From positions 44,677-108,676 of the forward strand of contig JAIBAX010000007.1 in NCBI GenBank assembly GCA_019694955.1: a stretch of DNA of 64,000 bases, written 5' to 3'. A model generated the notes under the pieces. The model saw only the letters and a program-made list of their open reading frames with translations. It was not told the DNA's origin and made no database searches. Origin of the DNA: Chitinophagales bacterium (GTDB taxonomy: Bacteria > Bacteroidota > Bacteroidia > Chitinophagales > JADIYW01). Below are positions 17,943-27,172 of the stretch, piece by piece (positions within the stretch are counted from its first letter, which is position 1; each line of letters starts with the position of its first letter). A program made the translations under genes and the position numbers.

Positions 17943-18110
17943 GAGAATGATATTGGCGACCAATACATCGCTTTTAGAAAGAAAAATCCAGGTGGTGGTT
18001 ATCATTACGGTTGGATGCTGGTAAATGTAGAAAATGGTGAAAAACTTAGTATTAAAGAATATGCCATTCGGCAAACTGCGGATACACCTATTAAAGCTGG
18101 TGAAAAATAA
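17943..18110 (+). pseudogene. Remnant of a secreted YIGFR/HYGW-type protein
   Basis: Fifty-five codons in the same phase as the preceding gene, open up to a TAA at 18108, with no start codon of their own. The peptide includes DQYIAFRKKNPGGGYHYGW and later LSIKEYAIRQTADTPIKAG. This matches the C-terminal end of a family of extracellular proteins with the pattern YIGFR...HYGW...IKDYAYE...I-AG, known from surface proteins in Bacteroidota and PEP-CTERM bacteria. Only the tail is present, so the 5' part has been lost, probably by a deletion that joined it to the membrane protein gene upstream. Confidence 0.65.
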
Positions 18111-18144
18111 AACACAATTATAAATCAATACAAACAAATCACGC

Positions 18145-18696
18145 ATGTACATAATCATATTATTTATCGTCTTGCCGCTTGTCAGCATATTATTGGCCAT
18201 CTTCTCTGATAAAATAAGAGACAAGTTTGTATTTGAGAAACAACCTAATGAAGAAATTATGGAAGTTGAAGTCGATGTTGAACTCATTCAGAATAATAAT
18301 GAAAGAAACTACAAAAAAGGAATACTGTATTTAACAAATCAACGCTTAATTTTCTTTAAGTATAAATTTGGCTGGTTAGAATTAATACCTATTTTAGGAT
18401 CGAGTTTGGCTGCAATTTTTATCGATAAAAATAATTACTGGCAATTACCTTTATTTGAATTGCTAACGTATCAATTTGAAGGAAAAATAGTACAAAACCA
18501 TAACAAAACAACGCTTGCCGCACACGGTTATACATCTATCATTACTAAATCAAATGCATTGCACAGATTTGATATCCCATTAAACTGGCAGACACAACAG
18601 AAATCAAATCTGCTGCTTAAGTTAGATAAATTCATTTCTCAAAAATCGAATCCAAATATTTCAGAACCTACAATTAGCTACAAAATACATAGTTGA
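18145..18696 (+). CDS. GRAM/PH-like domain membrane protein
   Basis: A 183-residue protein. One N-terminal transmembrane helix (about 2-20) is followed by a domain with GILYLTNQRLIFFKYKFGW and then LPLFELLTYQFEGK, the pattern of bacterial GRAM/PH-like domains (LTNxRLIF...). A second hydrophobic strand, LELIPILGSSLAAIF, may be a re-entrant or helix segment. The role is unknown; such domains are often membrane-associated scaffolds. The gene follows the degraded remnant by 34 bases. Confidence 0.6.
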   Translation: MYIIILFIVLPLVSILLAIFSDKIRDKFVFEKQPNEEIMEVEVDVELIQNNNERNYKKGILYLTNQRLIFFKYKFGWLELIPILGSSLAAIFIDKNNYWQLPLFELLTYQFEGKIVQNHNKTTLAAHGYTSIITKSNALHRFDIPLNWQTQQKSNLLLKLDKFISQKSNPNISEPTISYKIHS

Positions 18697-18735
18697 ATTT
18701 GTTAACATATAACTTAACTACAAAATTATTTTCTT

Positions 18736-19851
18736 ATGAAATCTAATATTTTAATTTTAGCACTATTTACATTATTATTTGGATGTTTGTCTTGCAAAAA
18801 AGAAAAAACAGACGATACAAACACCGCAGATTACCAAATAGAAACGGCTCGTTCATCTACATTTATTATAAAACCAGATCATACCCTTTGGGCTACTGGA
18901 TATAACAGTTATGGGATGTTGGGTAATGGAACAAATATTTCCCAAAATGCGCTCGTAAAAATAATGGATAATGTTTCAATGGTTTCAACTGCCAAATATT
19001 CAGGTAGATATACTATGATTTTGCAAAAAGATAATAGTTTATGGACAGTTGGTTATAATGACGATGGCCAATTTGGAAATGGCACTACAGAAACAGAAAC
19101 ATATTCTATTATTAAAGTTATGGACAATGTAAAAAATGTATCTGTAGGAAATAATCATACAATGATTATTAAAACAGACAACACACTTTGGGCAACAGGA
19201 AATAATAACAACGGCAAATTAGGCGACGGTACTATAACAAATAGAAGCAGTTTTGTAAAAGTAATGGAAAACGTAAAAAGTGTATCCGCTGGTGTATTCC
19301 ATACTTTAGTCTTAAAAACAGATAATACATTGTGGGCTAGTGGTTATAATGGTGATGGTGAATTTGGAGATGGAACTTCAATAGACAAAAGTAGTTTTAT
19401 TAAAATAATGGACAATGTAATTTCCATGGATGCGGGTGTATATTACTCTGTCATAATTAAAACAGATAATACGCTATGGTCAACTGGATATAATGATTAT
19501 GGACAGTTAGGTGACGGAAGTGAGAATGATAGAAATACATTTATAAAAGTTTTAGATAATGTTAAAATAGTAAAAGCCGGAGATAATGTTACAATGATAA
19601 TAAAGAAAGATAATACCCTTTGGGCAACAGGATATAATGGTTATAGCCAATTTGGGAATGGCACAACTACAGATGCTACTATTTTCACTAAAGTTGCAGA
19701 AAATGTAAAGGATGTCAAAACCGGCAATAGACATACAATAATCTTAAAAACCGATAACACAATTTGGTCTACAGGTGGCAACTCACATGGTCAATTGGGC
19801 GATGGCACGAATACCGACAGAAGCACTTTTGTCCCAATGTATATTCCTTAA
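18736..19851 (+). CDS. RCC1-repeat lipoprotein (beta-propeller)
   Basis: A 371-residue lipoprotein (signal ending in GCLSCKKE) followed by seven RCC1-type repeats of about 47 residues. Each has the pattern DNTLWATGYNxxGQLGDGT then xxFxKVMDNVKxVSAGxxHTxxLK. RCC1 repeats fold into a seven-bladed propeller; in Bacteroidota these are surface proteins of unknown ligand. The repeats are well conserved within the protein, consistent with duplication of a single unit. It precedes the two-component system by 124 bases on the same strand. Confidence 0.85.
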   Translation: MKSNILILALFTLLFGCLSCKKEKTDDTNTADYQIETARSSTFIIKPDHTLWATGYNSYGMLGNGTNISQNALVKIMDNVSMVSTAKYSGRYTMILQKDNSLWTVGYNDDGQFGNGTTETETYSIIKVMDNVKNVSVGNNHTMIIKTDNTLWATGNNNNGKLGDGTITNRSSFVKVMENVKSVSAGVFHTLVLKTDNTLWASGYNGDGEFGDGTSIDKSSFIKIMDNVISMDAGVYYSVIIKTDNTLWSTGYNDYGQLGDGSENDRNTFIKVLDNVKIVKAGDNVTMIIKKDNTLWATGYNGYSQFGNGTTTDATIFTKVAENVKDVKTGNRHTIILKTDNTIWSTGGNSHGQLGDGTNTDRSTFVPMYIP

Positions 19852-19975
19852 TATTAAAATTAGGTATTTTTTTGTGGCCATTGCATGGATTGTATCCAAA
19901 AAAATCCCAAATAGTAACAAAACTGTCTATAGAAATAAGATAGTGAAACAATAATAAATTAGTACTTTTAATTCA

Positions 19976-22015
19976 ATGTTACTTTGTTTTAGGATATTTT
20001 TATTGTATTCATTTACTATCTTACCTTGTTTGTTCAGTAAGGCTAATTTTATCATTAACAAACAATATATTTCCGAACCTAGAACACTCCATACCTTTAT
20101 TGATAGTAGTTATATTGATTTTAGGACATATTTTGCATATAAAAGGGATAATACGGTGCGCATTATCCAAGAATACAATACTACAGATTATCGTTTGGAT
20201 AAGTATATCCTATTGGCAGTTCAATATACCAATACAACGGATACGGTAGTTTCTCAAAAACTATATTCCAACATATACAACTACAAACAGGTTGGTGAAA
20301 TGGAGGTCTTAGGCGACAACCTTATACGAATCAAAGCCTCTGATGCCATACATTGCAATCGACAATTTATTTCCATTCGTTTGCTACCAAGGCAAACCAT
20401 CTCTGCATATTTATTATATAAGCCTATTTCTTTTAAAGAATATTCAACGCAAAAAAATATTTTATACAATTACTCTAGCATTTACGATTTCCCAAAATAT
20501 CCGACAAAAATCCAAAAAAGAAACTTCGGGTTTACCTTGCAGTTTCTCTTTCTGTTGGGCATGATATTGATCATGCTCATTTTTTACATAGTTGCTTACG
20601 TTTATTTAAGAGATAAGATATACCTATACTATACTTTTTATCTAATCATCACCTTTGTACAGGTGCTTTATATGGCGCAGTACATCCTTTGCAAGAATCT
20701 GATGATGTTCAATATAGTGGGCAATAATGTTGTTGACGAAGCAACAAAAGGGCTGATGATATTTTTCTATACATTATTTTATAAGCAAGCTTTCGCCGTT
20801 ACTAAAAAGGATTATGCAATATTACTTAGTTTAGATGTGCTGAAATACTTGTCCATCCTATATGTATTATTTATTTGTTTTGGCGATATCTTCAATATAC
20901 CATTTTATAGGGAGCCATTGACTTACAACTTGTTTCGAGTGCCCATTTTTTTCTTCTCCGTAATATTCTTAGTATTTACCTATCTTTATAAACAAAGGAG
21001 CTACTTCCAAAATATTATTTTTTTTGGCACCTTGGTGTACCTGTTTTTTACGGTCATTTCTATTGTACAAAGCTTAGTTTATCCTTTCAAGGATTTATAT
21101 GTTGACATAAACATATTTTATCTAGGCGTGGCGCTTGAGTTGATTATTTTCTCGATAGCATTAATCATACGTATAAAAGATTCCTTTTTAACTTCGGAGA
21201 GGCTAAAGGATGCGCTTATCCTTCAACTCCAACAAAATGAAGAATATTCTAAAAATGAAAACCTGATATTAGAAAAAAGGGTCCAGGATCGTGCGAACGA
21301 AATTCATCAGCAGAATATTCTCATTGAAGAACAAAAAAGACAGGCATTGATGCAAGGCTATGAAAAGGAAAAACTAAAAATTCAACTTCATGCGCTTTCT
21401 CTACAAATGAATCCACACTTCATTTTCAATTGTATGAACTCCATACAACACTTGATTGTTACCAATCAAACCGAAAAAGCATCGCAAATGTTGCATGAAT
21501 TTGCAACTTTAATTAGAATGGTCTTAGAAAATTCCGCACATGATGAGATTCTGCTTGAAGATGAAATTAAACTTATAAAAACATATTTAACATTAGAAAA
21601 GGAAAGAACCAACCACAGTTTTGACTTTAACATATATATTGATGCGCATATCTCTACCGACTTTTTAAATATACCGACCATGATGATCCAACCTTTTTTA
21701 GAAAATGCATTAATACATGGTTTTAAGTCTATTAATTACAAAGGGAAGTTAGATATTCATATTTCTATCAAGGATCAGCTTCTTTATTTTCAAATTGCGG
21801 ACAACGGAATAGGTAGGGCGCAGGCAATGAAAAACCAAAACAAAAATACAGTCATAGATAAAAAATCTCTAGCAATACAAATTATCCTAAATAGAATACA
21901 GTTAATCAACCAGCACAACACAAATCCTTCCGCTGATTTACTAATTGAAGATTTATATGATGCCGAACAAAAACCCTTAGGAACGCGCGTAAATATTTAC
22001 TTGCCGATATCATAA
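19976..22015 (+). CDS. LytS-like sensor histidine kinase with 7TMR-DISM region
   Basis: A 679-residue membrane sensor. An N-terminal signal and an extracellular beta-rich domain (to about 180) resembling 7TMR-DISM extracellular modules are followed by seven hydrophobic helices (about 190-400) and a coiled coil rich in Gln/Glu (410-465). Next come a His_kinase domain of the LytS/YehU type, with the phospho-acceptor H481 in LQMNPHFIFNCMNSIQ, and a HATPase with N-box FLENALIHGFK and G-box IADNGIG. It lies 10 bases upstream of its cognate response regulator. The stimulus is unknown. Confidence 0.92.
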   Translation: MLLCFRIFLLYSFTILPCLFSKANFIINKQYISEPRTLHTFIDSSYIDFRTYFAYKRDNTVRIIQEYNTTDYRLDKYILLAVQYTNTTDTVVSQKLYSNIYNYKQVGEMEVLGDNLIRIKASDAIHCNRQFISIRLLPRQTISAYLLYKPISFKEYSTQKNILYNYSSIYDFPKYPTKIQKRNFGFTLQFLFLLGMILIMLIFYIVAYVYLRDKIYLYYTFYLIITFVQVLYMAQYILCKNLMMFNIVGNNVVDEATKGLMIFFYTLFYKQAFAVTKKDYAILLSLDVLKYLSILYVLFICFGDIFNIPFYREPLTYNLFRVPIFFFSVIFLVFTYLYKQRSYFQNIIFFGTLVYLFFTVISIVQSLVYPFKDLYVDINIFYLGVALELIIFSIALIIRIKDSFLTSERLKDALILQLQQNEEYSKNENLILEKRVQDRANEIHQQNILIEEQKRQALMQGYEKEKLKIQLHALSLQMNPHFIFNCMNSIQHLIVTNQTEKASQMLHEFATLIRMVLENSAHDEILLEDEIKLIKTYLTLEKERTNHSFDFNIYIDAHISTDFLNIPTMMIQPFLENALIHGFKSINYKGKLDIHISIKDQLLYFQIADNGIGRAQAMKNQNKNTVIDKKSLAIQIILNRIQLINQHNTNPSADLLIEDLYDAEQKPLGTRVNIYLPIS

Positions 22016-22025
22016 ATTATAATCT

Positions 22026-22784
22026 ATGAAAATATGTATCATTGACGATGAAAAAAGCAACAGAGATATATTAAAATATTTAATACATCACATTGATAAT
22101 AGCATAAATATCGTTGGTGAAGCGGACAATGTAAAAAATGGCATTGCCATCATCCATCAAACGCAGCCGGATTTAATCTTCCTAGATATTGAAATGCCTG
22201 ACGGTACGGGGTTTGATTTGATTCAACAATTAGACCAACATCAACCGGAGATTATTTTCTGTACTGCTTATAATCAATTTGCATTGAAAGCCATCGAATG
22301 TAGCGCATTGGCATATATTTTAAAACCTATTACCAAGGATGTTGTCGCCCAAGCCTTACAAAAGGCAAATAAAAAGATAGATGGAAACTTGCGGATTTTA
22401 CAATACAACATTTTGGAAGAACAACTAAAACAACTCACCACGATACGTAAACGCTTTCTACTTCCAACCGCTGAAAATTTGCACCTCCTTTATTATGACG
22501 AGCTGATATGTTGCATTGCAGACAGCAATTATACCAGCATATATTTAGAAAACGGGAAGAAAATTGTCGTCGCCAAAACATTGAAAGAAATGGCATTTAT
22601 TTTGGCATCACATCCACAATTCTATCGTGTGCACCAATCCAATATTATTAATTTAGAAAAAATCAAGAGCATTTCAAAAACGGACAATCACCTAAGTGTG
22701 CTGATGAAAAACGATATGGAAATTATGGTTTCTAGAAATAAAAGAGCCGAATTCTTACTTGCCATAAGGCAAACCTTCTTATAG
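22026..22784 (+). CDS. LytTR-family response regulator
   Basis: A 252-residue regulator. The receiver domain (1-120) has acidic residues D7 and D8, phospho-acceptor D54 in FLDIEMPDG, and Thr and Lys in FCTAYNQ and YILKPIT. The C-terminal LytTR DNA-binding domain (about 150-250) contains ICCIADSNYTSIYLENG and the typical FYRVHQSNIINLEKI. It receives phosphate from the kinase encoded just upstream. Its targets are unknown; the lipoprotein genes upstream in the same orientation are candidates, but I see no repeated LytTR-box to prove it. Confidence 0.94.
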   Translation: MKICIIDDEKSNRDILKYLIHHIDNSINIVGEADNVKNGIAIIHQTQPDLIFLDIEMPDGTGFDLIQQLDQHQPEIIFCTAYNQFALKAIECSALAYILKPITKDVVAQALQKANKKIDGNLRILQYNILEEQLKQLTTIRKRFLLPTAENLHLLYYDELICCIADSNYTSIYLENGKKIVVAKTLKEMAFILASHPQFYRVHQSNIINLEKIKSISKTDNHLSVLMKNDMEIMVSRNKRAEFLLAIRQTFL

Positions 22785-22832
22785 GCTTAACCCAGAAAAA
22801 TTAAGTTTTTAGTCGTGGGTCATAAGTTTTTA

Positions 22833-22946
22833 GTACAGCGATAATCGTATTGCGTATATCTTTGAGCAACTTTGCGTATACTTACTTAGTGTAGTGGACT
22901 TTGTGATATTCCTTGAAAGGGGTACAGCGATATTCGTATTGCGTAT
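22833..22946. repeat. Pair of 25-base direct repeats
   Basis: GTACAGCGATAATCGTATTG... at 22833-22857 recurs at 22922-22946 with one mismatch. Between the copies is a run resembling the AACTTTGCGTAT repeat found near 11790. The region 22785-22965 holds no gene; it separates the response regulator gene from the convergent DUF5689 gene. Confidence 0.65.
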
Positions 22947-22965
22947 TATGGTACAAATGTAAAAT

Positions 22966-22994
22966 AAAAAGGCGACCAAAAATGATCGCCTTTT
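22966..22994. terminator. Bidirectional terminator
   Basis: A-rich stem AAAAGGCGA paired with TCGCCTTTT around 22967-22994, serving the response regulator gene (+) and the DUF5689 gene (-), which converge here. Confidence 0.75.
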
Positions 22995-23014
22995 ATAATT
23001 AAGCAATATTTCTT

Positions 23015-24463
23015 TTATTCAATATCTGCGGTCGTTCTGATAACCAATTCTTTTGTGGTGTTAAAAGGTGTAACGATACCTGTTAATGTTCTTGTTCCGG
23101 TTGGATAATTCTCTCCGGAAAAAGATGCTGCTGAACGGGTGTATAAAATGATGTTGCCGGTTGCATCTGTAGCTGTTACCGAACCACTATATTTACCGCT
23201 ATTACCGCTTAAAGTTACGCTGGCAACGCTCACTAAAGTAGATTCCCACGCTTCGAAATTTGCATTGATTTCTGCGATGGTTGCCGTTCTAGGCGTAACA
23301 GGTGTATTTCCTGTTACTGTTATCGCTGAAGCTGCAATACCTTCCAGTTGTAAGGCACCACCAAATTCTGTAATTGTTCCACCAGTAATATTTATTTCTA
23401 CAACATCTCCAACATTATAGCTATGTGCCGCAGAAAAACGAACGATGATGCCTCCTGTAGCATCTTGGATAATAAGGTTTTTGGTGTCAACACTGCCGGA
23501 GGTTTTATCCGAAATTACAGTAGCCGTTATCTTTTTATCGACAGGTGCATCTACATCTGTACCAGAATATAAAGCTCTTATTGAAGATATGTCAATCGGT
23601 GTTACTACTCCGGTACTTCCATCACAGCGGTCTCCTTCCATAACAACATCTGTATAATCTCTGATTATCAACTGCTTGGTAGCACCAAAAACGCTATATA
23701 CACCGATAATAGTTCCATTTTTTATAGGTGTAATTTCACTGGCAAAATTAGCAAATCCACTAGTGCGTACCGTAATTTCATTGCCATCACAATCTGTAAC
23801 AATTCTATTCACGGATTGCTGATTGATAGCATCTGCATAAGGCTGACCTCTATCTACATTAGAAAACTCGACATTCTCTAATTTAATCAGTTTGTTTTGA
23901 TATGCGTTTCCTAACTCTGCAATTGAGACTACTTCCGGTGTGACACTAACATTAAATTGTCCGGGATAGAGGTAGTTTTCAATAAGCCCATCTGCGATGG
24001 CATTTACACCCAAATCTGTGGGGTCGGAATTATCAAGACTTCCTCCTAATTGGATAAGGTTATTATAATCTCCCAACCAAAGTCCTTTACACTTTACAAA
24101 TACTCTTCTGCCGATGGGATATTTGACGTATAAATCGGAACGATCTAAACGTATCAAAATACCACCCGTTTCGTCTTGTAGTACTAAGTTCTTATAAAAA
24201 TTTCCTGTCTTATCATCTGCAACGATGACCCCCGCAATAATTACATCATCTGTAATTTGTACAGGATCGCCGGAGAAAAGTTCTTTGAGTTGTGCGATTG
24301 TTGTCGTCACTGTCAAACTCGGGTCTTCGCCATTGGCAGGAGGTTCATCAAATTTGTTTTGAATACAAGACGTAGTAACGGAAGTAAAGAACACTGCCAT
24401 TAACGCAAAAAACATCGGTCTGATTACATTACGCATAAATGCTATTTTATTTAATTTTACCAT
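23015..24463 (-). CDS. DUF5689 lipoprotein
   Basis: A 482-residue lipoprotein; the signal probably begins at MRNVIRPMFFALM (internal ATG near 24436) and ends in TTSC. Two DUF5689-like OB-fold regions follow (about 40-260 and 285-480). Each has the IAGVIVADDKTGNFYKNLVLQ or TATVISDKTSGSVDTKNLII pattern and an LQDxTGGIxVR strand. Its 5' end meets the stop of the TonB-dependent receptor gene (three bases apart), so the receptor and this lipoprotein are an operon. DUF5689 proteins commonly accompany receptors and EEP nucleases in this phylum, suggesting capture of an extracellular nucleic-acid or phosphate substrate. That substrate is an inference. Confidence 0.85.
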   Translation of the reverse strand: MVKLNKIAFMRNVIRPMFFALMAVFFTSVTTSCIQNKFDEPPANGEDPSLTVTTTIAQLKELFSGDPVQITDDVIIAGVIVADDKTGNFYKNLVLQDETGGILIRLDRSDLYVKYPIGRRVFVKCKGLWLGDYNNLIQLGGSLDNSDPTDLGVNAIADGLIENYLYPGQFNVSVTPEVVSIAELGNAYQNKLIKLENVEFSNVDRGQPYADAINQQSVNRIVTDCDGNEITVRTSGFANFASEITPIKNGTIIGVYSVFGATKQLIIRDYTDVVMEGDRCDGSTGVVTPIDISSIRALYSGTDVDAPVDKKITATVISDKTSGSVDTKNLIIQDATGGIIVRFSAAHSYNVGDVVEINITGGTITEFGGALQLEGIAASAITVTGNTPVTPRTATIAEINANFEAWESTLVSVASVTLSGNSGKYSGSVTATDATGNIILYTRSAASFSGENYPTGTRTLTGIVTPFNTTKELVIRTTADIE

Positions 24464-24465
24464 GA

Positions 24466-27021
24466 TTACATTCTATAAGTGATGCCTGCAAAGAAGGAAA
24501 TTCCTGTTGCATAGTTATATCTATTCTGAAACTTGTCGGGGTTCTTATTGTCAAAATCGTATCTCAATTGCTCAAAGCCACCAGTAATGAATTTCTTATT
24601 ATTGGTAAGATTGGTTAATCCGACATTAAAATTCAAATATTGTGCCTTCTTCATTTTGTCGAAAGTTTTGTCCAATTTCCAGGAATAACCACCGCTGGCA
24701 TCCATAGTAAACTGTCCTTTCAATTTTTCTTGCTCCAATATACTATACCATTGTTCAGATTGGTAGGTTACCAATTCTGTAGCTTCCGCCGTTCTTCTTA
24801 CCGGATTCCAGTCCAGGTAAATTTGATCGAAGTAGTTGAAATTCACATAAACAAACCAGAACTTAGGAGAACGATAGCTAAACCCGAGTGTACTAGCCAA
24901 TTGCGGTGTGTTATGAATCTTCATATACTGATTGTAGATGGTCTGACTTTCCGCTAATACCTCATTGGTATTGTCAGCAGTTACATACGCTTTCATCCTG
25001 TCTGTATAGTAATATCTACCAAAACCCAAGGCAGCACTTCCACTAAATCCTTTATAAATCTTTCCTTCTACGCCCAACTCCATACCGACATGCAGTTTAT
25101 CAATATTGGTTAGGGAATAATTTACGAAACTATTAACGGCATCATTATAGAAGGATAATACATTCGTTTGATCTTGGAACTGTGTATAATATCCGATTAC
25201 CCTTGCTTTTATTCTTGGCGCATTTAAGATATAACCGCCTTCTACGGACATTACTTTTTCGCTTTGAAGGTTGGGCACTACTAAGTCTCTAGTTCTTGGC
25301 GAGATAAATGCATTTTCAAAGAATGGCGCACGTGTAGCATAAGATCCGTTCGCAAATATATAGTTGCGACCATTTATTTTATACGTCAGTCCACCTTTTA
25401 CACCGAAATTCCAAAAGCTTTGTTTTTCTGATTCGCCGAAGGAATTATTGGGAAACAACCCAAATTTGGTATACCCTTCTCTCCAGAATCGTGTATGAGA
25501 ACCTTCAACAGAAATAAAGAAATCGATATGATTGTATTTAAACACTGTCTGCGCCCATAGTGCCGGACGGCATACCGTTAAGTCGTAATCATAACCAAGT
25601 TTGTCTCCTTCACGAACAATTCTATTGGGATTGTTTAAGTCGCTTTGAATAGCGGAGTCATTATCCGGAAAGTCGAATTCGGCGAATTCATTAAAATCTA
25701 CATAAAAGTCGCCACCCAATAAATCGTCAACGACTTTATAATTTCTGATTCTTTGCCATTGATAAGTACCACCACCCGTTAATTGTATATGATCACTAAT
25801 GGAGTGGTTCAGGGTAGTGGCAACAGATATTCTTTTGTTTTTTGAAACACGTTCCTCAATGATATAATGAGACATTTTTCCGGTTACATCATTTCCAGGG
25901 ATTCCATAAACATCTTTTACGGTTTCATTACTGTTCTGATTTGCCTGATAAAACTCATCCCATTGCAGCTGACGGATATCTTCATTATTTTGAAAGAATG
26001 AAGTAAGCATATCGCCCTGCGCGGTATCTCCATTTAGGTAATAATAAGAAGGCAATTTACGGTAGTAATCCGGTCTTGGATCGGGGGCATTGTACCAATC
26101 TAGAGCGGTCGTATTTCTTTTTCCGAGAGAAAAGCCTACGGATGTCAATAAATTAGTCTTATCTGAGAATTTGCCTTCATGGGTAAGGATAAACATTGGC
26201 TGGTGGGTTGTAGCAACGGAAGCATTTCTTATCTCACCTTCCTGATATCCCCAGTTTGGATTATAATAATTCGTACCAGCCAAATCATACATTTCTTGCG
26301 TAGACGATGTTGAACGTCCGTTCCTGACAGGTGCACCAAATGTCGTAAATGCCAATGAATGTTTGAGGTTGATTAATTTTTCTACGGACATAAAGTATGC
26401 CCAAGCATCGTAGAATGTTCCCGGAACATATCCCTCATTTGCCCATCTCCTTGATCCTGACAAAGCAACAGACCAACCTTTGTCGGTAATTCCGCTGGCA
26501 TAAGACGCCATGAATCTATTGTCATAAGTTCTGTTTGAGGCAGCATAAGAAAGCCTGAGTTGTTTTCTTTGTTTAGATGCTCTTGTATCAAACGCTGTTG
26601 CGCCACCGATTTCGCCATATGTAAATGGATTGCTCGCCAATCCGAAGCTATTATCCCGGAAGCGTGTCATATCGTTTAAACCACTCCATAAATTAAAAGG
26701 TGTGAAGCCATTATCTAAATTCTCAATAGGAATACCATTCATATAGGTTACGAAATTATCGGCATCGTACCCTCTTATCTTATATCTTGCTATACCGAAT
26801 GCAAAAGTTGCAGCATTATAATAGGGATCGCGACCTCCAGAAAGTAGTGAAGAAACACTTTGGTCGTTGTTATCATCTAGGTCATTCTGGTCTAAACTAA
26901 TGGTCGGAATGATTTCCTTTATTTCGGTTTCAACATCAGAAGTGTCGTTATTAATTGTATTTTCTTGAGCATTTATGTGTGTACCACAAAACAACAAGAA
27001 CCCAAACAGCAATTTCTTCAT
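24466..27021 (-). CDS. TonB-dependent outer-membrane receptor
   Basis: An 851-residue protein with a signal peptide (cleavage near NAQENT), a plug domain (SVSSLLSGGRDPYYNAATF and a YMNGIPIENLDNGFTPF plug loop) and a long C-terminal barrel rich in aromatic strand ends, finishing at ...GISFFAGITYRM with the terminal aromatic pattern. Unlike many Bacteroidota receptors it has no obvious N-terminal carboxypeptidase-like domain, and it is not of the SusC type. The substrate is unknown. It is transcribed with the DUF5689 lipoprotein gene and diverges from the EEP gene at 27173. Confidence 0.92.
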   Translation of the reverse strand: MKKLLFGFLLFCGTHINAQENTINNDTSDVETEIKEIIPTISLDQNDLDDNNDQSVSSLLSGGRDPYYNAATFAFGIARYKIRGYDADNFVTYMNGIPIENLDNGFTPFNLWSGLNDMTRFRDNSFGLASNPFTYGEIGGATAFDTRASKQRKQLRLSYAASNRTYDNRFMASYASGITDKGWSVALSGSRRWANEGYVPGTFYDAWAYFMSVEKLINLKHSLAFTTFGAPVRNGRSTSSTQEMYDLAGTNYYNPNWGYQEGEIRNASVATTHQPMFILTHEGKFSDKTNLLTSVGFSLGKRNTTALDWYNAPDPRPDYYRKLPSYYYLNGDTAQGDMLTSFFQNNEDIRQLQWDEFYQANQNSNETVKDVYGIPGNDVTGKMSHYIIEERVSKNKRISVATTLNHSISDHIQLTGGGTYQWQRIRNYKVVDDLLGGDFYVDFNEFAEFDFPDNDSAIQSDLNNPNRIVREGDKLGYDYDLTVCRPALWAQTVFKYNHIDFFISVEGSHTRFWREGYTKFGLFPNNSFGESEKQSFWNFGVKGGLTYKINGRNYIFANGSYATRAPFFENAFISPRTRDLVVPNLQSEKVMSVEGGYILNAPRIKARVIGYYTQFQDQTNVLSFYNDAVNSFVNYSLTNIDKLHVGMELGVEGKIYKGFSGSAALGFGRYYYTDRMKAYVTADNTNEVLAESQTIYNQYMKIHNTPQLASTLGFSYRSPKFWFVYVNFNYFDQIYLDWNPVRRTAEATELVTYQSEQWYSILEQEKLKGQFTMDASGGYSWKLDKTFDKMKKAQYLNFNVGLTNLTNNKKFITGGFEQLRYDFDNKNPDKFQNRYNYATGISFFAGITYRM

Positions 27022-27148
27022 ACAGAATTTTAACTTAATACAGCAAAGGTACGTATTTATACTTTAGTTTAGCGTATGATGTAAATGAAAAATAAGTCAT
27101 TGAAAGAAGTATTTTCAGTGAAGAGGATTTTTGGCACGATGATTTCAT

Positions 27149-27156
27149 TAACTTTG
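27149..27156 (+). promoter_or_regulatory. Probable -7 element upstream of the EEP gene
   Basis: TAACTTTG matches TAnnTTTG, with TTTTTG about 15 bases upstream as a possible -33 element. The start codon at 27173 follows by 16 bases. Confidence 0.45.
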
Positions 27157-27172
27157 TCCAATAAAACATGTT

